From Ruminococcus sp. (GTDB lineage: Bacteria; Bacillota; Clostridia; Oscillospirales; Ruminococcaceae): DNA of 58,301 bases. Numbering within the stretch: the first letter of the stretch is position 1; every line of letters begins with the position of its first letter. Shown piece after piece: positions 34,309 through 43,919 of the stretch. The notes under the pieces were generated by a model that saw only the letters and a list, made by a program, of their open reading frames with translations, searched no databases and was not told the DNA's origin. A program made the translations under genes and the position numbers. The stretch is taken from contig JAFXCR010000002.1 of the NCBI GenBank assembly GCA_017516465.1, positions 1-58,301 on the forward strand. The letters are read 5' to 3'.

Positions 34309-36522
34309 ATGAAAAAACGTCTTCTGATAGGTGTAGTAATGACCGACTGCAACAATGATTTTCAGGAAGAACAGCTTCGTGGTATAATATCACAGGCATT
34401 CAGAAGTGATACGGATATTGCAGTGATTACCACAATGCATAATTTCTATTTCGATTCCCTGCATAAAAATACTGATAAGTATATATGTGACCTTGTGTTT
34501 TCTGATAAATTCAGCGGGTTTCTCTATGTCCGCAATTCTTTTGGTACCGAAAAGATTCGAAGGTACATAGATGATATTCTCCTGATGACGGGAAAGCCGG
34601 TAATGCTTCTTGATTTCCCCGGACACAGACATTTTGAAACTACTGCTATTGATGACTGCTCTGCTTTTGAAAAAATTACCGATCACCTTATTGAAGTTCA
34701 TGGGTGCAGGAAAATATACTGCCTGACTGGTCCGAAAGGAATTTTTGTTTCTGAGGAGAGGCTCAAAGGTTACAGAAATTCCATGAAGCTTCACGGAATT
34801 CCAGTTGAAAAGAATTACTGCCGGTACGGAGATTTCTGGAAGGACGCTTCAAAGAGTCTGGCAGCTGAAATAATTACCGGAAAAAACGGACGTCCTGACG
34901 CTGTTGTGTGCGGAAATGATGTTATGGCTATTGAACTTACAAACGCACTTATTTCCGGAGGAGTGAGAGTTCCTGAGGATATTGCTGTTACCGGCTATGA
35001 TGATTCTGCGGATGCACGGAGCAATATTCCTTCAATTACGACATACAAACGCCCTAATTTCCAGCTCGGAGCAGAAGCATTCCGCCGTCTGTACAGGATA
35101 ATTACAGGAAAGATATGCAGTATGATTCCTAACGAATACGGTAAAATAAGCCTCGGCAGAAGCTGTGGATGTTTTGGAACTGAACGAATCCGCAGAGAGG
35201 ATACAAGACGGGAAATAATGGATAAAAGGCTTGAGTCCTATCTGCTCTACGGAGATATGCTTTTTGATATTACAAATACAGACAGCCTGTCCGTTTTTGC
35301 CGATAAGCTTGATAACTATACATATCTGGTATACAAAAACTCAAAACTTAAGATATGCCTTACAAAAAAATACATAGAATCCACAATGGGTATATATAAT
35401 GATAAGCTCAGCTTCCATTGTGGCGATGAACTCAAGATAATTCTGTCAAAGGTAATGGCTACCAGAAAATATGATGAAATCAGCGAATATTTCAGCTCTG
35501 CGGAGATTCTTCCGGAATACAGCCAGAACAGAAATTATCCTGTGGCTTACTATATATCACCACTACACTATAATGATAATTTCTTCGGCTACTGTGCTGT
35601 TTCCTTCGGAAAAAATCCTATGGCATACAGTACACATTATCTGCAATGGATCAACTATGTTAATGTCGCACTGGAGCAAGTAAGAATCAAGGGGATACTG
35701 TCGAATAATATACTCAGAAGTAATATGTCGATGCTTTACGACAGCACAACGGATCTTCTCAACAGATCGGGAACAGAACAGGAACTTCTTCGGCACCGTG
35801 AATTCTTTACCGGTGATTTGGCGGCTGAAATTATTACTATTGAGCTTGTCGGATTGAATAAAGTATATTACAGCAGCGGAGAGGAAAGATGCAGCAATAT
35901 TCTGAAAGCTTTTGCCGATGTTCTGAAAAGATGCGTCAGGGATAACGAGATATGCGGATTGTGGAACAATAATACAATGTGCATTTTTTCCCGTGATAAG
36001 AAGCGTGCCTGTGAGATATCTGAGTTCTTCCGCAATGAGGTGGAGGAGAGTAGGTTTTCAGAAAACAACTTCAATATAGATTTTTCTGTCGGTCTTTACA
36101 GTGTTGTCCTGAACGAAGAAGTCAATTTTGGCAGTGCTGTATATCAGTCTATGGTAAATAAGATTTTCAGCTACAATAATGCGGAAAATCTTGAAAATCC
36201 GCAGTATGAAAAGCTTTGTGCTCTCAGAAGCAGTATAAGGAAGAATCCTGCGTTTCCGTGGAAGATAAACGAAATTGCTGAAAGCCTGTATCTCAGCAAA
36301 AGCTATCTGCAAAAGATTTATAAGAACTTCTTTAATAAGAGTATCATTGAGGAAATGATCGGATTCAGAATAGAAATGGCAAGAAATCTTCTTGAGAAAA
36401 CTCAGCTGACAGTAACGGAGATATCCAGAAAATGCGGATATTCCTCTTATAACTACTTTGTCCGTCAGTTCCGGTCCATTGTGGGCTGTACTCCTGTTGA
36501 ATATCGTGAAAAATCAAGATAA
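34309..36522 (+). CDS. Three-part regulator: LacI-type sensor, degenerate GGDEF, AraC DNA-binding domain
   Basis: 737 residues. Residues about 1-285 form a periplasmic-binding-fold sensor of the LacI/GalR kind (PDAVVCGNDVMAIELTNAL, VAVTGYDDS-like DIAVTGYDDSADAR) without the usual N-terminal LacI helix-turn-helix. A middle region (about 300-480) is unrecognised. Residues about 485-610 look like GGDEF (DSTTDLLNRSGTEQELL), but the signature loop reads LWNNNTM, so no cyclase activity is expected. Residues about 640-737 are a complete AraC-type HTH (INEIAESLYLSKSYLQKIYK and VTEISRKCGYSSYNYFVRQF). It probably senses a sugar inside the cell and controls the divergent PL11 gene; this target is inference. 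Confidence 0.85.
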   Translation: MKKRLLIGVVMTDCNNDFQEEQLRGIISQAFRSDTDIAVITTMHNFYFDSLHKNTDKYICDLVFSDKFSGFLYVRNSFGTEKIRRYIDDILLMTGKPVMLLDFPGHRHFETTAIDDCSAFEKITDHLIEVHGCRKIYCLTGPKGIFVSEERLKGYRNSMKLHGIPVEKNYCRYGDFWKDASKSLAAEIITGKNGRPDAVVCGNDVMAIELTNALISGGVRVPEDIAVTGYDDSADARSNIPSITTYKRPNFQLGAEAFRRLYRIITGKICSMIPNEYGKISLGRSCGCFGTERIRREDTRREIMDKRLESYLLYGDMLFDITNTDSLSVFADKLDNYTYLVYKNSKLKICLTKKYIESTMGIYNDKLSFHCGDELKIILSKVMATRKYDEISEYFSSAEILPEYSQNRNYPVAYYISPLHYNDNFFGYCAVSFGKNPMAYSTHYLQWINYVNVALEQVRIKGILSNNILRSNMSMLYDSTTDLLNRSGTEQELLRHREFFTGDLAAEIITIELVGLNKVYYSSGEERCSNILKAFADVLKRCVRDNEICGLWNNNTMCIFSRDKKRACEISEFFRNEVEESRFSENNFNIDFSVGLYSVVLNEEVNFGSAVYQSMVNKIFSYNNAENLENPQYEKLCALRSSIRKNPAFPWKINEIAESLYLSKSYLQKIYKNFFNKSIIEEMIGFRIEMARNLLEKTQLTVTEISRKCGYSSYNYFVRQFRSIVGCTPVEYREKSR

Positions 36523-36533
36523 GTAAGAAAATT

Positions 36534-36668
36534 ACCGCCGTACAAAAGCAGCAATACTTTTATAGAAACTTTATATGTATTTATCGGGGGCAACCTTTCT
36601 GAGGAAAGGTTTTCTTCAATAAAACGTAACAAACTACTATAAGAGTACTGCTATATTTGTACGGTGGT
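36534..36668. repeat. Foldback element, copy 1 (short form)
   Basis: 135 bp between convergent genes, starting 11 nt after the regulator stop. Outer arms ACCGCCGTACAAA...AGCAG and its complement pair, with differences that allow G-U. Inside are the family core TATGTATTTATCGGGGG, the hairpin AACCTTTC-TGAG-GAAAGGTT, and TTCTTCAATAAAACG. Conserved CTNTTATAG / CTATAAGAG sequence marks the boundary between variable arms and core. T-rich sequence (GATTTTGTTATTT) follows the right arm. No gene inside. Confidence 0.8.
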
Positions 36669-36675
36669 GATTTTG

Positions 36676-37839
36676 TTATTTGACGAATATCTCACGCTGT
36701 ATGCCGATTTCGCCTTCAAGCTGATAGGTTACGGTATAGGTAAGAGCTTCATCGTTATTTGTCTCAGTTATTTTTCTGTCGAGGATTTTTTTGTCATGTA
36801 GAAAATTCTTTTCATACAGATATATTTTCTTCATGAGGCGGTCGGAAAGTTCTTTTTTTGTAAGAGTCTGAGATTTTATATCCGTTTCGGAAAGCTTTTC
36901 CTTTTTAATGCCGATCGGAAGCTGTTTTCCGAACAGATTCAGGTAATTCTCTGATACTTCGGAAGTATAGTCCTTGAAGTCTGTTTCTCCGATATACAGC
37001 GGAATTTCAAGGCTGAACAGATAAAGATGACGTTTTGTTTCCTCTTTTCCGGTAAGAGCCGCTTCATCTGTATTGTATTCTCCGGTGAAGGTGAGAGTTT
37101 CTTCATAAATTCCTCTGATTTCGCCCATTGCATGATGAAGCGTGCTGTGACCTGTATCGTCAGTTGTAACTCCGGTGACAATCAGTGTTCCGGCAGGAAC
37201 GTAATCCCCGACCTTGTGCATGAGCATACCGTCATAGACTGTTGTGTATGTAATCCTTGCGTCCTTTGACGATACTATATTGCATGGGATTCTTTTAAGT
37301 TCGGTTTCCGGCTTTTCGACTATCTCTGTAACATCAACGACAACACGGTTTCCGGTATGGCGGATAGCTGCCCATGATACTCCCTGCACCATGACGCGGA
37401 GTTGATTTTCGCAGTGGTGAAAATTTATGCTTCTGATGGGAGTTCCCTTTTTGATATTAAGCTCCTCCAGAGCCGCCAGTATAGCCTGATCGCTTACTTT
37501 GGAATTTCCGTTTATCTCGATAGTCACCACCACATTCGAGAAGTAAAGTGCAGATATTGCTGCGATGAGAACTCCGATAATAATACCGAAGCGTTTTCTG
37601 TATCGCCGGAGTCTGAGAGAAAGAGAGGCATATTCAGCACACGTCAGCTCAATGCCGTACAGTTCTGCAAGCGTTTTTGTTTCTTTCAGATCACAGTGGC
37701 GGATATCGGCGTAAAATACATCCTTTTTTACATATTGTCCGCTGCATTTTACAGAACAGCTGTGTAAAGCGTTTATAAAGCCGTAGAGATCCTTTCCGGC
37801 GGCGTTAATTCTTACCCGACCTGATATGCTGTTTCTCAT
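36676..37839 (-). CDS. yqfD: Sporulation protein YqfD family
   Basis: 387 residues. A soluble N-terminus (about 1-85), one membrane helix (about 87-108, FGIIIGVLIAAISALYFSNV), and an extracytoplasmic part with KGTPIRSINF and DARITYTTVYDGMLMHKVGDYV, known YqfD blocks. In Bacillus yqfC and yqfD are sigma-E-controlled and needed for sporulation; the exact role is unknown. It overlaps yqfC by 35 nt. Confidence 0.9.
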   Translation of the reverse strand: MRNSISGRVRINAAGKDLYGFINALHSCSVKCSGQYVKKDVFYADIRHCDLKETKTLAELYGIELTCAEYASLSLRLRRYRKRFGIIIGVLIAAISALYFSNVVVTIEINGNSKVSDQAILAALEELNIKKGTPIRSINFHHCENQLRVMVQGVSWAAIRHTGNRVVVDVTEIVEKPETELKRIPCNIVSSKDARITYTTVYDGMLMHKVGDYVPAGTLIVTGVTTDDTGHSTLHHAMGEIRGIYEETLTFTGEYNTDEAALTGKEETKRHLYLFSLEIPLYIGETDFKDYTSEVSENYLNLFGKQLPIGIKKEKLSETDIKSQTLTKKELSDRLMKKIYLYEKNFLHDKKILDRKITETNNDEALTYTVTYQLEGEIGIQREIFVK

Positions 37840-38101
37840 TTTTGCTGCCGCCCCTTTCGATAAATTCCACTCTTGATATTTTGCCTCTTACGACAAGTCC
37901 TTTCGATTTGAAGTCGTATGCACGGAGATCGTTTCCCCATATCTGTATGTAAAGAGTTCCTGAAACCAACCGCATGAATATCTCGTTGTATTCTTCTATT
38001 CTTTTGCAGTTTTCAATAAGAAGTTCACGGTTGCAGTCGAAATATATCTGCGGATTGAGATAAAATGTATCCAATCCCTTTTCTTTTATTCTATTAAACA
38101 A
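37805..38101 (-). CDS. yqfC: YabP/YqfC family sporulation protein
   Basis: 98 residues, beta-rich YabP-type domain (YNEIFMRLVSGTLYIQIWGNDL, KGLVVRGKISRVEFIER). It precedes yqfD with a 35-nt overlap, the standard yqfCD order. The C-terminus is charged and runs into the yqfD start. Confidence 0.85.
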   Translation of the reverse strand: MFNRIKEKGLDTFYLNPQIYFDCNRELLIENCKRIEEYNEIFMRLVSGTLYIQIWGNDLRAYDFKSKGLVVRGKISRVEFIERGGSKNEKQHIRSGKN

Positions 38102-38164
38102 TCATATCCACTCCTCTGAGTATAATTCTCCTCTACAAATAATATGATTAATCGGGTGATTAAT

Positions 38165-39271
38165 ATGAAGAAAACAGAAGAAAAAGGAATAATCTGTCTG
38201 AAATGTGTACTGCTTATTGCTGCTGTATATTTCTGTGCCGCCGAAACTGATCTCGTCAGGACGGCAGTATCTGACGGAATAAACCGCTGTCTTACTGTTG
38301 TAATTCCTTCGCTTTATGCAATGATGATAATAGCCGTTATTATTGCGAAAAGCGGTATTCTCGGATATATTCCTTGTTTTATCAGACGTATAGGAGAAAT
38401 TCTTTTCGGAATGAGGGGGGAAAGCCTTGCTGTTTTTGCATTCAGTATGTTTGCCGGATATCCTGCCGGAACTAAAATAATAACGGAGCAGTATTCATCA
38501 GGAAGGCTCTCTGAAAGAACTGCTTCTGTACTCTGCGGAGTATGCTTCGGTGCAGGTCCGGCATTCATCATGGGATGTATATCGTGTACACTTTACGGTT
38601 CATCTCTTTCCGGAAGGATAATTATTCTTTCCACTGTTTCAGCAAATATCCTGACGGCTTTCATAGTATCGTTCATTCTCCGGAAAAGCAGTTACGCAGA
38701 AGGAGATTCACGGCGGCAGATATCCCTGAACGGCAGACTTCTGACAGAATCATTAGTTTCTGCCGGCAGGACAATGGGGGAACTATGCTTTATGATAACG
38801 GCTTTTTCCGTTATGACCGCAATGCTTGACTATTGCGGCGTGATTTCTGCTGCGGCAGGAGTTTTTTCCTCGCTTACGGGCTTCAGCAGAGAAATATCTG
38901 AAGCCTTTATTCCGGCGGTGCTTGATATAACGGCTGTGAACGGACTTCCGGCAGATAATTACGCTATGCTTCCGTGGCTTTGTGCACTTGTATCGTCCGG
39001 AGGCGTATGCGTTTTATTCCAGACAGCAGCGATTATCGCCGGACGCTTTCCTATCCGGATATTTATTCTGCTGCGTTTCTGTGCTTCTGCACTGAGCTTC
39101 GGGATATGCCGGATTGTTATGCCGTACCTGATAAGGGATGAAATTGTTCCGGCTTCGACGGTGAATGTCAGCGTATGCGGAAGTACGTCGCCCGTACCAT
39201 CGGTAATGCTTCTTCTCATGACCTTCATTATAATAGCTGAATATGACAAAATAGTAAAAATTCCAAAATAG
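38165..39271 (+). CDS. ylbJ: Sporulation integral membrane protein YlbJ family
   Basis: 368 residues from the ATG at 38165, with GGGTG about 7 nt upstream; an ATG at 38144 is in frame but lacks a site. About 8-9 membrane segments and nucleoside-recognition-type blocks (FAGYPAGTKIITEQYSSG, CFGAGPAFIMGCI). In Bacillus, YlbJ (SpoVV) helps move dipicolinic acid into the forespore. It is divergent from yqfCD with only 60-odd nt between, so the three are probably co-regulated. Confidence 0.82.
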   Translation: MKKTEEKGIICLKCVLLIAAVYFCAAETDLVRTAVSDGINRCLTVVIPSLYAMMIIAVIIAKSGILGYIPCFIRRIGEILFGMRGESLAVFAFSMFAGYPAGTKIITEQYSSGRLSERTASVLCGVCFGAGPAFIMGCISCTLYGSSLSGRIIILSTVSANILTAFIVSFILRKSSYAEGDSRRQISLNGRLLTESLVSAGRTMGELCFMITAFSVMTAMLDYCGVISAAAGVFSSLTGFSREISEAFIPAVLDITAVNGLPADNYAMLPWLCALVSSGGVCVLFQTAAIIAGRFPIRIFILLRFCASALSFGICRIVMPYLIRDEIVPASTVNVSVCGSTSPVPSVMLLLMTFIIIAEYDKIVKIPK

Positions 39272-39380
39272 TATGGAAATTCAGTGGAAAGTGTGTTATA
39301 ATAATAACATATTCGCTTTTCGGTGATTATACTATGACCGGATAGCGTCATATCAATCAGGAACAGGAGTGTTACCGCCA

Positions 39381-40643
39381 ATGAAATATGAAAGAACAGA
39401 GCTTGCCGATAATATCGGTTATTCATCTGTGATTGACGAAAAATTCAAAACGAGCTTTCTTACGGTAAGATTCATTACCGTTCTGGGCAGCAGAACTGCA
39501 GCTGCAAATGCTCTTGGAATAAGTTCATTGTCTTCGTCAAGCAGAAGCTACGACAGCATAGCAAAGCTTAACGAAAAGCTTTCGGCTCTCTATGGAGCGT
39601 CCCTGAGCAGCTTTACAAGAAAAAGAGGAGATGTTCAGATTCTTGGGTTGTCCTCCTCATGGATAAACAGCCGCTTTGCAATTGACGGTGAGGATCTTGA
39701 CGTCGAAATGCTTGAAATAGTAAAGGGATGTATATTTGATCCCAATGCGTCGGAAGGGGAATTTGAAGCGGATTCCTTCCGCATCACAAAGAAGGATCTT
39801 CTTGACCGCATTGACGCTGAACTGAACAACAAGCGTGGATATGCCATTTCAAGAGCTTCAGAGGTTGCATACAGGGGCGAGCCTGCTGAGAATTCCTGCT
39901 ACGGAACAAAAGAAACAGCAGAAGCGGTTTCGGCAAAGGAAGCTTTTGAAGCTTATAAAAGACTTCTTGAAACAGCACAGATTGAAATCTACTATATCTC
40001 ATCTGAGAAAAACGACCGTATTCCTGAAATGCTCAGAGAAGCATTTGCCGGTATAAACCGTACTCCTGAAAAGGTTGTGTTTGATGGAATAAGTCCGGTA
40101 AAGGAAGAACTGGCAGAGGTTTCCGATGAATTCGATGTAAATCAGTGCAAGATGGTTATGAACTTCAAGACGGACTGTCGGGATAAATACGCACTTAAAT
40201 TTGTGAGTACTATCTTCGGTGAAACTCCGGTATCAAAGCTGTTTGTGAATGTTCGTGAGAAGCTAAGCCTCTGCTACTATTGTGCCTGTCGTATGGTATC
40301 TTCAAAGGGTACTCTTATGGTTGACAGCGGTGTAGAGAAAAATAATATTAAAAAGGCACGAACTGAGATACTGGCACAGCTTGAAGAAATCTGTCGTGGA
40401 AATATAACTGACGACGAGATCCAGAGTGCAATGCTTTCTTTTGAAAACTCACTTTCTCAGGTCGGCGATGTGCCTTCTTCCTACGAGACATATTATTTCG
40501 AGCAATTCTGCTCTGGAAATATCATTACTCCGGCTGAACGTCTTGCTGAATACAAGGCAGTGACAAAAGAACGTATCATTGAAGCGGCAAAATCGCTCAA
40601 GCCCGACAGTGTTTATCTGATGCTCAATAAGGAGGCTGAATAA
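39381..40643 (+). CDS. yfmF: M16 peptidase-like protein YfmF
   Basis: 420 residues from the ATG at 39381 (AGGAG about 11 nt upstream; the in-frame GTG at 39369 lies within that site). M16 fold but no HxxEH zinc motif, as in the non-catalytic partner of this pair. YfmF/YfmH proteins are annotated as linked to EF-P modification in Bacillus. Its stop overlaps the next start (TAATG), so the pair is translated together. Confidence 0.85.
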   Translation: MKYERTELADNIGYSSVIDEKFKTSFLTVRFITVLGSRTAAANALGISSLSSSSRSYDSIAKLNEKLSALYGASLSSFTRKRGDVQILGLSSSWINSRFAIDGEDLDVEMLEIVKGCIFDPNASEGEFEADSFRITKKDLLDRIDAELNNKRGYAISRASEVAYRGEPAENSCYGTKETAEAVSAKEAFEAYKRLLETAQIEIYYISSEKNDRIPEMLREAFAGINRTPEKVVFDGISPVKEELAEVSDEFDVNQCKMVMNFKTDCRDKYALKFVSTIFGETPVSKLFVNVREKLSLCYYCACRMVSSKGTLMVDSGVEKNNIKKARTEILAQLEEICRGNITDDEIQSAMLSFENSLSQVGDVPSSYETYYFEQFCSGNIITPAERLAEYKAVTKERIIEAAKSLKPDSVYLMLNKEAE

Positions 40644-41917
40644 TGGAAAAGAAAATCCTTACAAGTGCAAGAACAGGCGACAGCTGTATCCATGTGAAGC
40701 ACAGCAGCGGTCTTGATATCTATATATGCGAAATGCCGGGATTCAGCAGTGTTGAGGCTCTTTTCGGAACAAAATATGGCTCAATCAATACAATGTTCAG
40801 AATGAAGGATGATGTAGAATATACAGTTGTTCCCGAAGGAATAGCACATTTTCTGGAGCATAAGCTCTTTGAAAACGAGGACTGCGATGTTTTTGAGCTT
40901 TACGCTAAAACAGGTGCAAACGGCAACGCATATACTTCCTTCGACAAGACCTGCTATCTCTTTAACTGCTCCGGGAATTATCAGGAATCACTGAAAATTC
41001 TTCTTGATTTCGTCCAGAAACCGTATTTTACTCAGGCTACTGTTGACAAGGAGCAGGGAATTATCGGTCAGGAAATCAAAATGACCAATGATAATCCTGA
41101 ATGGCGTGTGTTCTTCAATATGCTCCGCTGTATGTATCACGAGCATCCCGTTAAGATTGACATCGCAGGTACAGTCGAGAGTATTGCAAAGATCGACGCT
41201 GATCTGCTCTACAAGTGCTATCATACGTTTTATAATCTCAATAATATGGTGCTGTCGATTGCCGGAAATATTAAGGCTGACGAGGTTCTTGCGATATGCG
41301 ATGAATGCCTCAGACCGTGCGAGGATAAAGGATTGGAAACAGTATTCCCTGATGAGCCGGAAACTGTCGTTGAGCCGGAAATCTATGAGATACAGCCGGT
41401 TGGTGCCCCCATATTCCATCTGGGCTACAAGTGCCGTCCATGCAGCGGTCAGGAGCGTCTGAAAAAATCTATGGCAGCATCACTTGCAGTTTCACTCATA
41501 ACTGACGCTTCCACAGATATGTACAAAAAACTCCTTGACGACGGTGTTATCAATTCCAGCTTCGGCGGAGAGGTTTTTGTCGGTGACGGATATTTCTCTG
41601 TGATATTCAGCGGAGAATCAGCTTCTCCAGAGATCATCCGTGACAGCATCAGAAACGAAGCTGAAAGGCTCATCAGCGAGGGCATAAATGAAAAGGATTT
41701 CCAGCGTATAAAGAAATCTGCATACGGTATGTCAATCCGTGAGCTTAACAATGTCGAGGTTGTCGCAAATCTCATGATAAACGCTCACATGGAGGGTGCC
41801 GGTCCGTATGATTCAATCGAAGTTCTTTCAGAAATGACCTCACAGGATGTACTTGATTTTATCCGTAGTGAGCTTGATCCTGAAAAGCTTGTACTATCCG
41901 TTGTAAAAGGAGAGTGA
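40643..41917 (+). CDS. yfmH: M16 zinc peptidase YfmH
   Basis: 424 residues. The inverted zinc motif HxxEH is at H69-F-L-E72-H73 (GIAHFLEHKLFE), and the third ligand is probably the Glu in DKEQGIIGQEIKM. It is the catalytic partner of the preceding HxxEH-less protein; together they form a heterodimeric M16 peptidase. One-base overlap with yfmF and 4-nt region of overlap with the lgt leader show tight coupling. Confidence 0.9.
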   Translation: MEKKILTSARTGDSCIHVKHSSGLDIYICEMPGFSSVEALFGTKYGSINTMFRMKDDVEYTVVPEGIAHFLEHKLFENEDCDVFELYAKTGANGNAYTSFDKTCYLFNCSGNYQESLKILLDFVQKPYFTQATVDKEQGIIGQEIKMTNDNPEWRVFFNMLRCMYHEHPVKIDIAGTVESIAKIDADLLYKCYHTFYNLNNMVLSIAGNIKADEVLAICDECLRPCEDKGLETVFPDEPETVVEPEIYEIQPVGAPIFHLGYKCRPCSGQERLKKSMAASLAVSLITDASTDMYKKLLDDGVINSSFGGEVFVGDGYFSVIFSGESASPEIIRDSIRNEAERLISEGINEKDFQRIKKSAYGMSIRELNNVEVVANLMINAHMEGAGPYDSIEVLSEMTSQDVLDFIRSELDPEKLVLSVVKGE

Positions 41918-41922
41918 TTAAA

Positions 41923-43044
41923 GTGAAGGCAGTTGAAAAAATAACGGAACTTGATAAAATATCCTTCCCTAAGCTTGGCTGGGAATTCAAAATTGATCCT
42001 ACTGCATTCAGAATAGGAAATCTCGAAATCCAGTGGTATGGAATCCTTATCACACTTGGACTTGTGCTTGCGGTTCTTTACTGTATGCCAAAAATGAAAC
42101 GCTTCGGTCTTGACGCCGACAGAGCTATCGATGCTGTTATCGGCGGAGTTATCGGCGGAATTATCGGTGCAAGAGCATATTATGTGATATTCAACTGGAG
42201 CGAATACAAAGGCGATTTCAAGGAAATATTCAACACCCGCGGCGGAGGTCTTGCGATATACGGCGGAATTATCGGAGCAGTTCTTGTGGGGCTGCTGATA
42301 TGTAAGCTGCGTAAAGTAAAAATGCTCCCCATGCTTGATATTACCGTTCTCGGATTCCTGATAGGACAAGGTATCGGACGCTGGGGAAACTTTATAAATC
42401 AGGAAGCTTATGGTACAAATACCGACAGCCTTTTTGGCATGACAGGCGGAAGAATTCAGGCAGAGCTTGCATGGGAATCTACTGATATATCTGGCGATAT
42501 GGCTCAGAAGGGGATAGAAGTTTTCGCTGATTATGCCGTTCATCCCTGTTTCTTATACGAGTCCCTCTGGTGTCTGCTGGGATTTGTAATCCTTGCGTTT
42601 ATCTCAAAGCACAGAAAATATGACGGACAGATATTCCTTATGTATCTCGGCTGGTACGGTGCAGAAAGATTCTTCGTTGAAGGTTTGCGTACAGACAGCC
42701 TTATGGTCGGAAATATCAGAGTTTCACAGCTTCTCTCTGCCGTACTTTTCGTGGTGTCGGTAATCCTTCAGATAGTGATTTTCTCCAGAAGAAGGAGAGA
42801 TCCGGAAGCATTTGTACTCTATGTAAATACGGAAGAATCAAGAAGACTTATTGAGGAATCACGCAGAAAGCGTATGGGAGTTCCTGTTGAGGATATCGGG
42901 CTTGGTGCAGATGACGACGATATTGAAGAAGAATTCTTTGATGATATTGACGATGATGATATCCCTGCTGATGCCGATGACATTGACGAGGCACAGGAAG
43001 TTTCAATGGAAAAACAGGATAATGAAAATAAGGAGGATAAATAA
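41923..43044 (+). CDS. lgt: Prolipoprotein diacylglyceryl transferase with acidic tail
   Basis: 373 residues from a GTG at 41923, 10 nt after AGGAG; a GTG at 41914 overlaps the yfmH stop and is too close. Lgt blocks: IQWYGILITLG, GGIIGARAYYVIF, RGGGLAIYGGIIGA, GIGRWGNFINQEAYG and YGAERFFVEGLRTD. It adds diacylglycerol to the lipobox Cys, and so serves the several lipoproteins in this window. After the last membrane helix (about 295) a cytosolic tail of about 75 residues ends in a strongly acidic stretch (DDDDIEEEFFDDIDDDD), not part of the usual enzyme. Confidence 0.95.
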   Translation: MKAVEKITELDKISFPKLGWEFKIDPTAFRIGNLEIQWYGILITLGLVLAVLYCMPKMKRFGLDADRAIDAVIGGVIGGIIGARAYYVIFNWSEYKGDFKEIFNTRGGGLAIYGGIIGAVLVGLLICKLRKVKMLPMLDITVLGFLIGQGIGRWGNFINQEAYGTNTDSLFGMTGGRIQAELAWESTDISGDMAQKGIEVFADYAVHPCFLYESLWCLLGFVILAFISKHRKYDGQIFLMYLGWYGAERFFVEGLRTDSLMVGNIRVSQLLSAVLFVVSVILQIVIFSRRRRDPEAFVLYVNTEESRRLIEESRRKRMGVPVEDIGLGADDDDIEEEFFDDIDDDDIPADADDIDEAQEVSMEKQDNENKEDK

Positions 43045-43902
43045 ATGGCACAGATAATTGACGGAAAGGCAGTTTCAGCTGCTGTAAAACAGGAGGTTGC
43101 TGAGGAAACAGCAAGACTTAAGGACGAGAAAGGTCTGAAAATTGGACTTGCAGTTGTTATCGTGGGAAATAATCCTGCATCAAGGGTTTATGTAAACAAC
43201 AAGAAAAAGGCTTGCGAAGCAGTAGGCTTCCAGTCATTTGAGTATGCTCTTGATGAAAATACTACTCAGGAACAGCTCCTTGATCTTATTAATGTACTTA
43301 ACCGCGATGTAAGAGTAAACGGAATTCTTGTTCAGCTTCCTCTCCCTGCACATATCGACGAGAAAAAGGTTATCGATGCTATTTCTCCCGACAAGGATGT
43401 TGACGCATTTCATGCAATAAACGTAGGTAAAATTATGATCGGCGAGTACGCATTCCTTCCCTGTACACCGGCTGGAGTTATGCGTCTCATCGAAAGCACA
43501 GGCACAGAGATTTCCGGAAAGCAGTGCGTTGTTATCGGTAGAAGCAATATCGTGGGCAAGCCTATGGCAATGCTTCTCCTTCACCAGAGCGGAACAGTTA
43601 CAATCTGCCACTCCAGAACACAGAATCTTAAGGAAATCTGCCTCGGTGCTGATATTCTTGTCGTTGCTGTCGGAAAGGCTAACTTTGTTACCGGCGATAT
43701 GATTAAGGAAGGTGCAGTTGTTATTGACGTTGGTATGAATCGTCTCGATAACGGTAAGCTCTGCGGAGACGTTGAGTATGAATCTGCTGAGAAAAAGGCT
43801 TCTTATATTACACCTGTTCCCGGCGGAGTTGGTCCTATGACTATCGCTATGCTTATGAAAAATACTCTCACTGCTGCTAAACAGCAGGTTGGTATTGAAT
43901 AA
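43045..43902 (+). CDS. folD: Methylenetetrahydrofolate dehydrogenase/cyclohydrolase
   Basis: 285 residues. FolD blocks: YVNNKKKACEAVGF (catalytic Lys), VQLPLPAHI, PDKDVDAFH, PCTPAGVMRLI, VIGRSNIVGKPMA and PVPGGVGPMTIAML. It interconverts methylene-, methenyl- and formyl-THF. The ATG directly follows the lgt stop, with AAGGAGGA inside the lgt 3' end. Last gene of yfmF-yfmH-lgt-folD. Confidence 0.97.
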   Translation: MAQIIDGKAVSAAVKQEVAEETARLKDEKGLKIGLAVVIVGNNPASRVYVNNKKKACEAVGFQSFEYALDENTTQEQLLDLINVLNRDVRVNGILVQLPLPAHIDEKKVIDAISPDKDVDAFHAINVGKIMIGEYAFLPCTPAGVMRLIESTGTEISGKQCVVIGRSNIVGKPMAMLLLHQSGTVTICHSRTQNLKEICLGADILVVAVGKANFVTGDMIKEGAVVIDVGMNRLDNGKLCGDVEYESAEKKASYITPVPGGVGPMTIAMLMKNTLTAAKQQVGIE

Positions 43903-43919
43903 TTAGATAATATAAAAAC

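Noticed and set aside
36534-36668. Classical insertion sequence or MITE with fixed ends
   Set aside because: No transposase, no clear target duplication, and the outer arms are not shared among copies.
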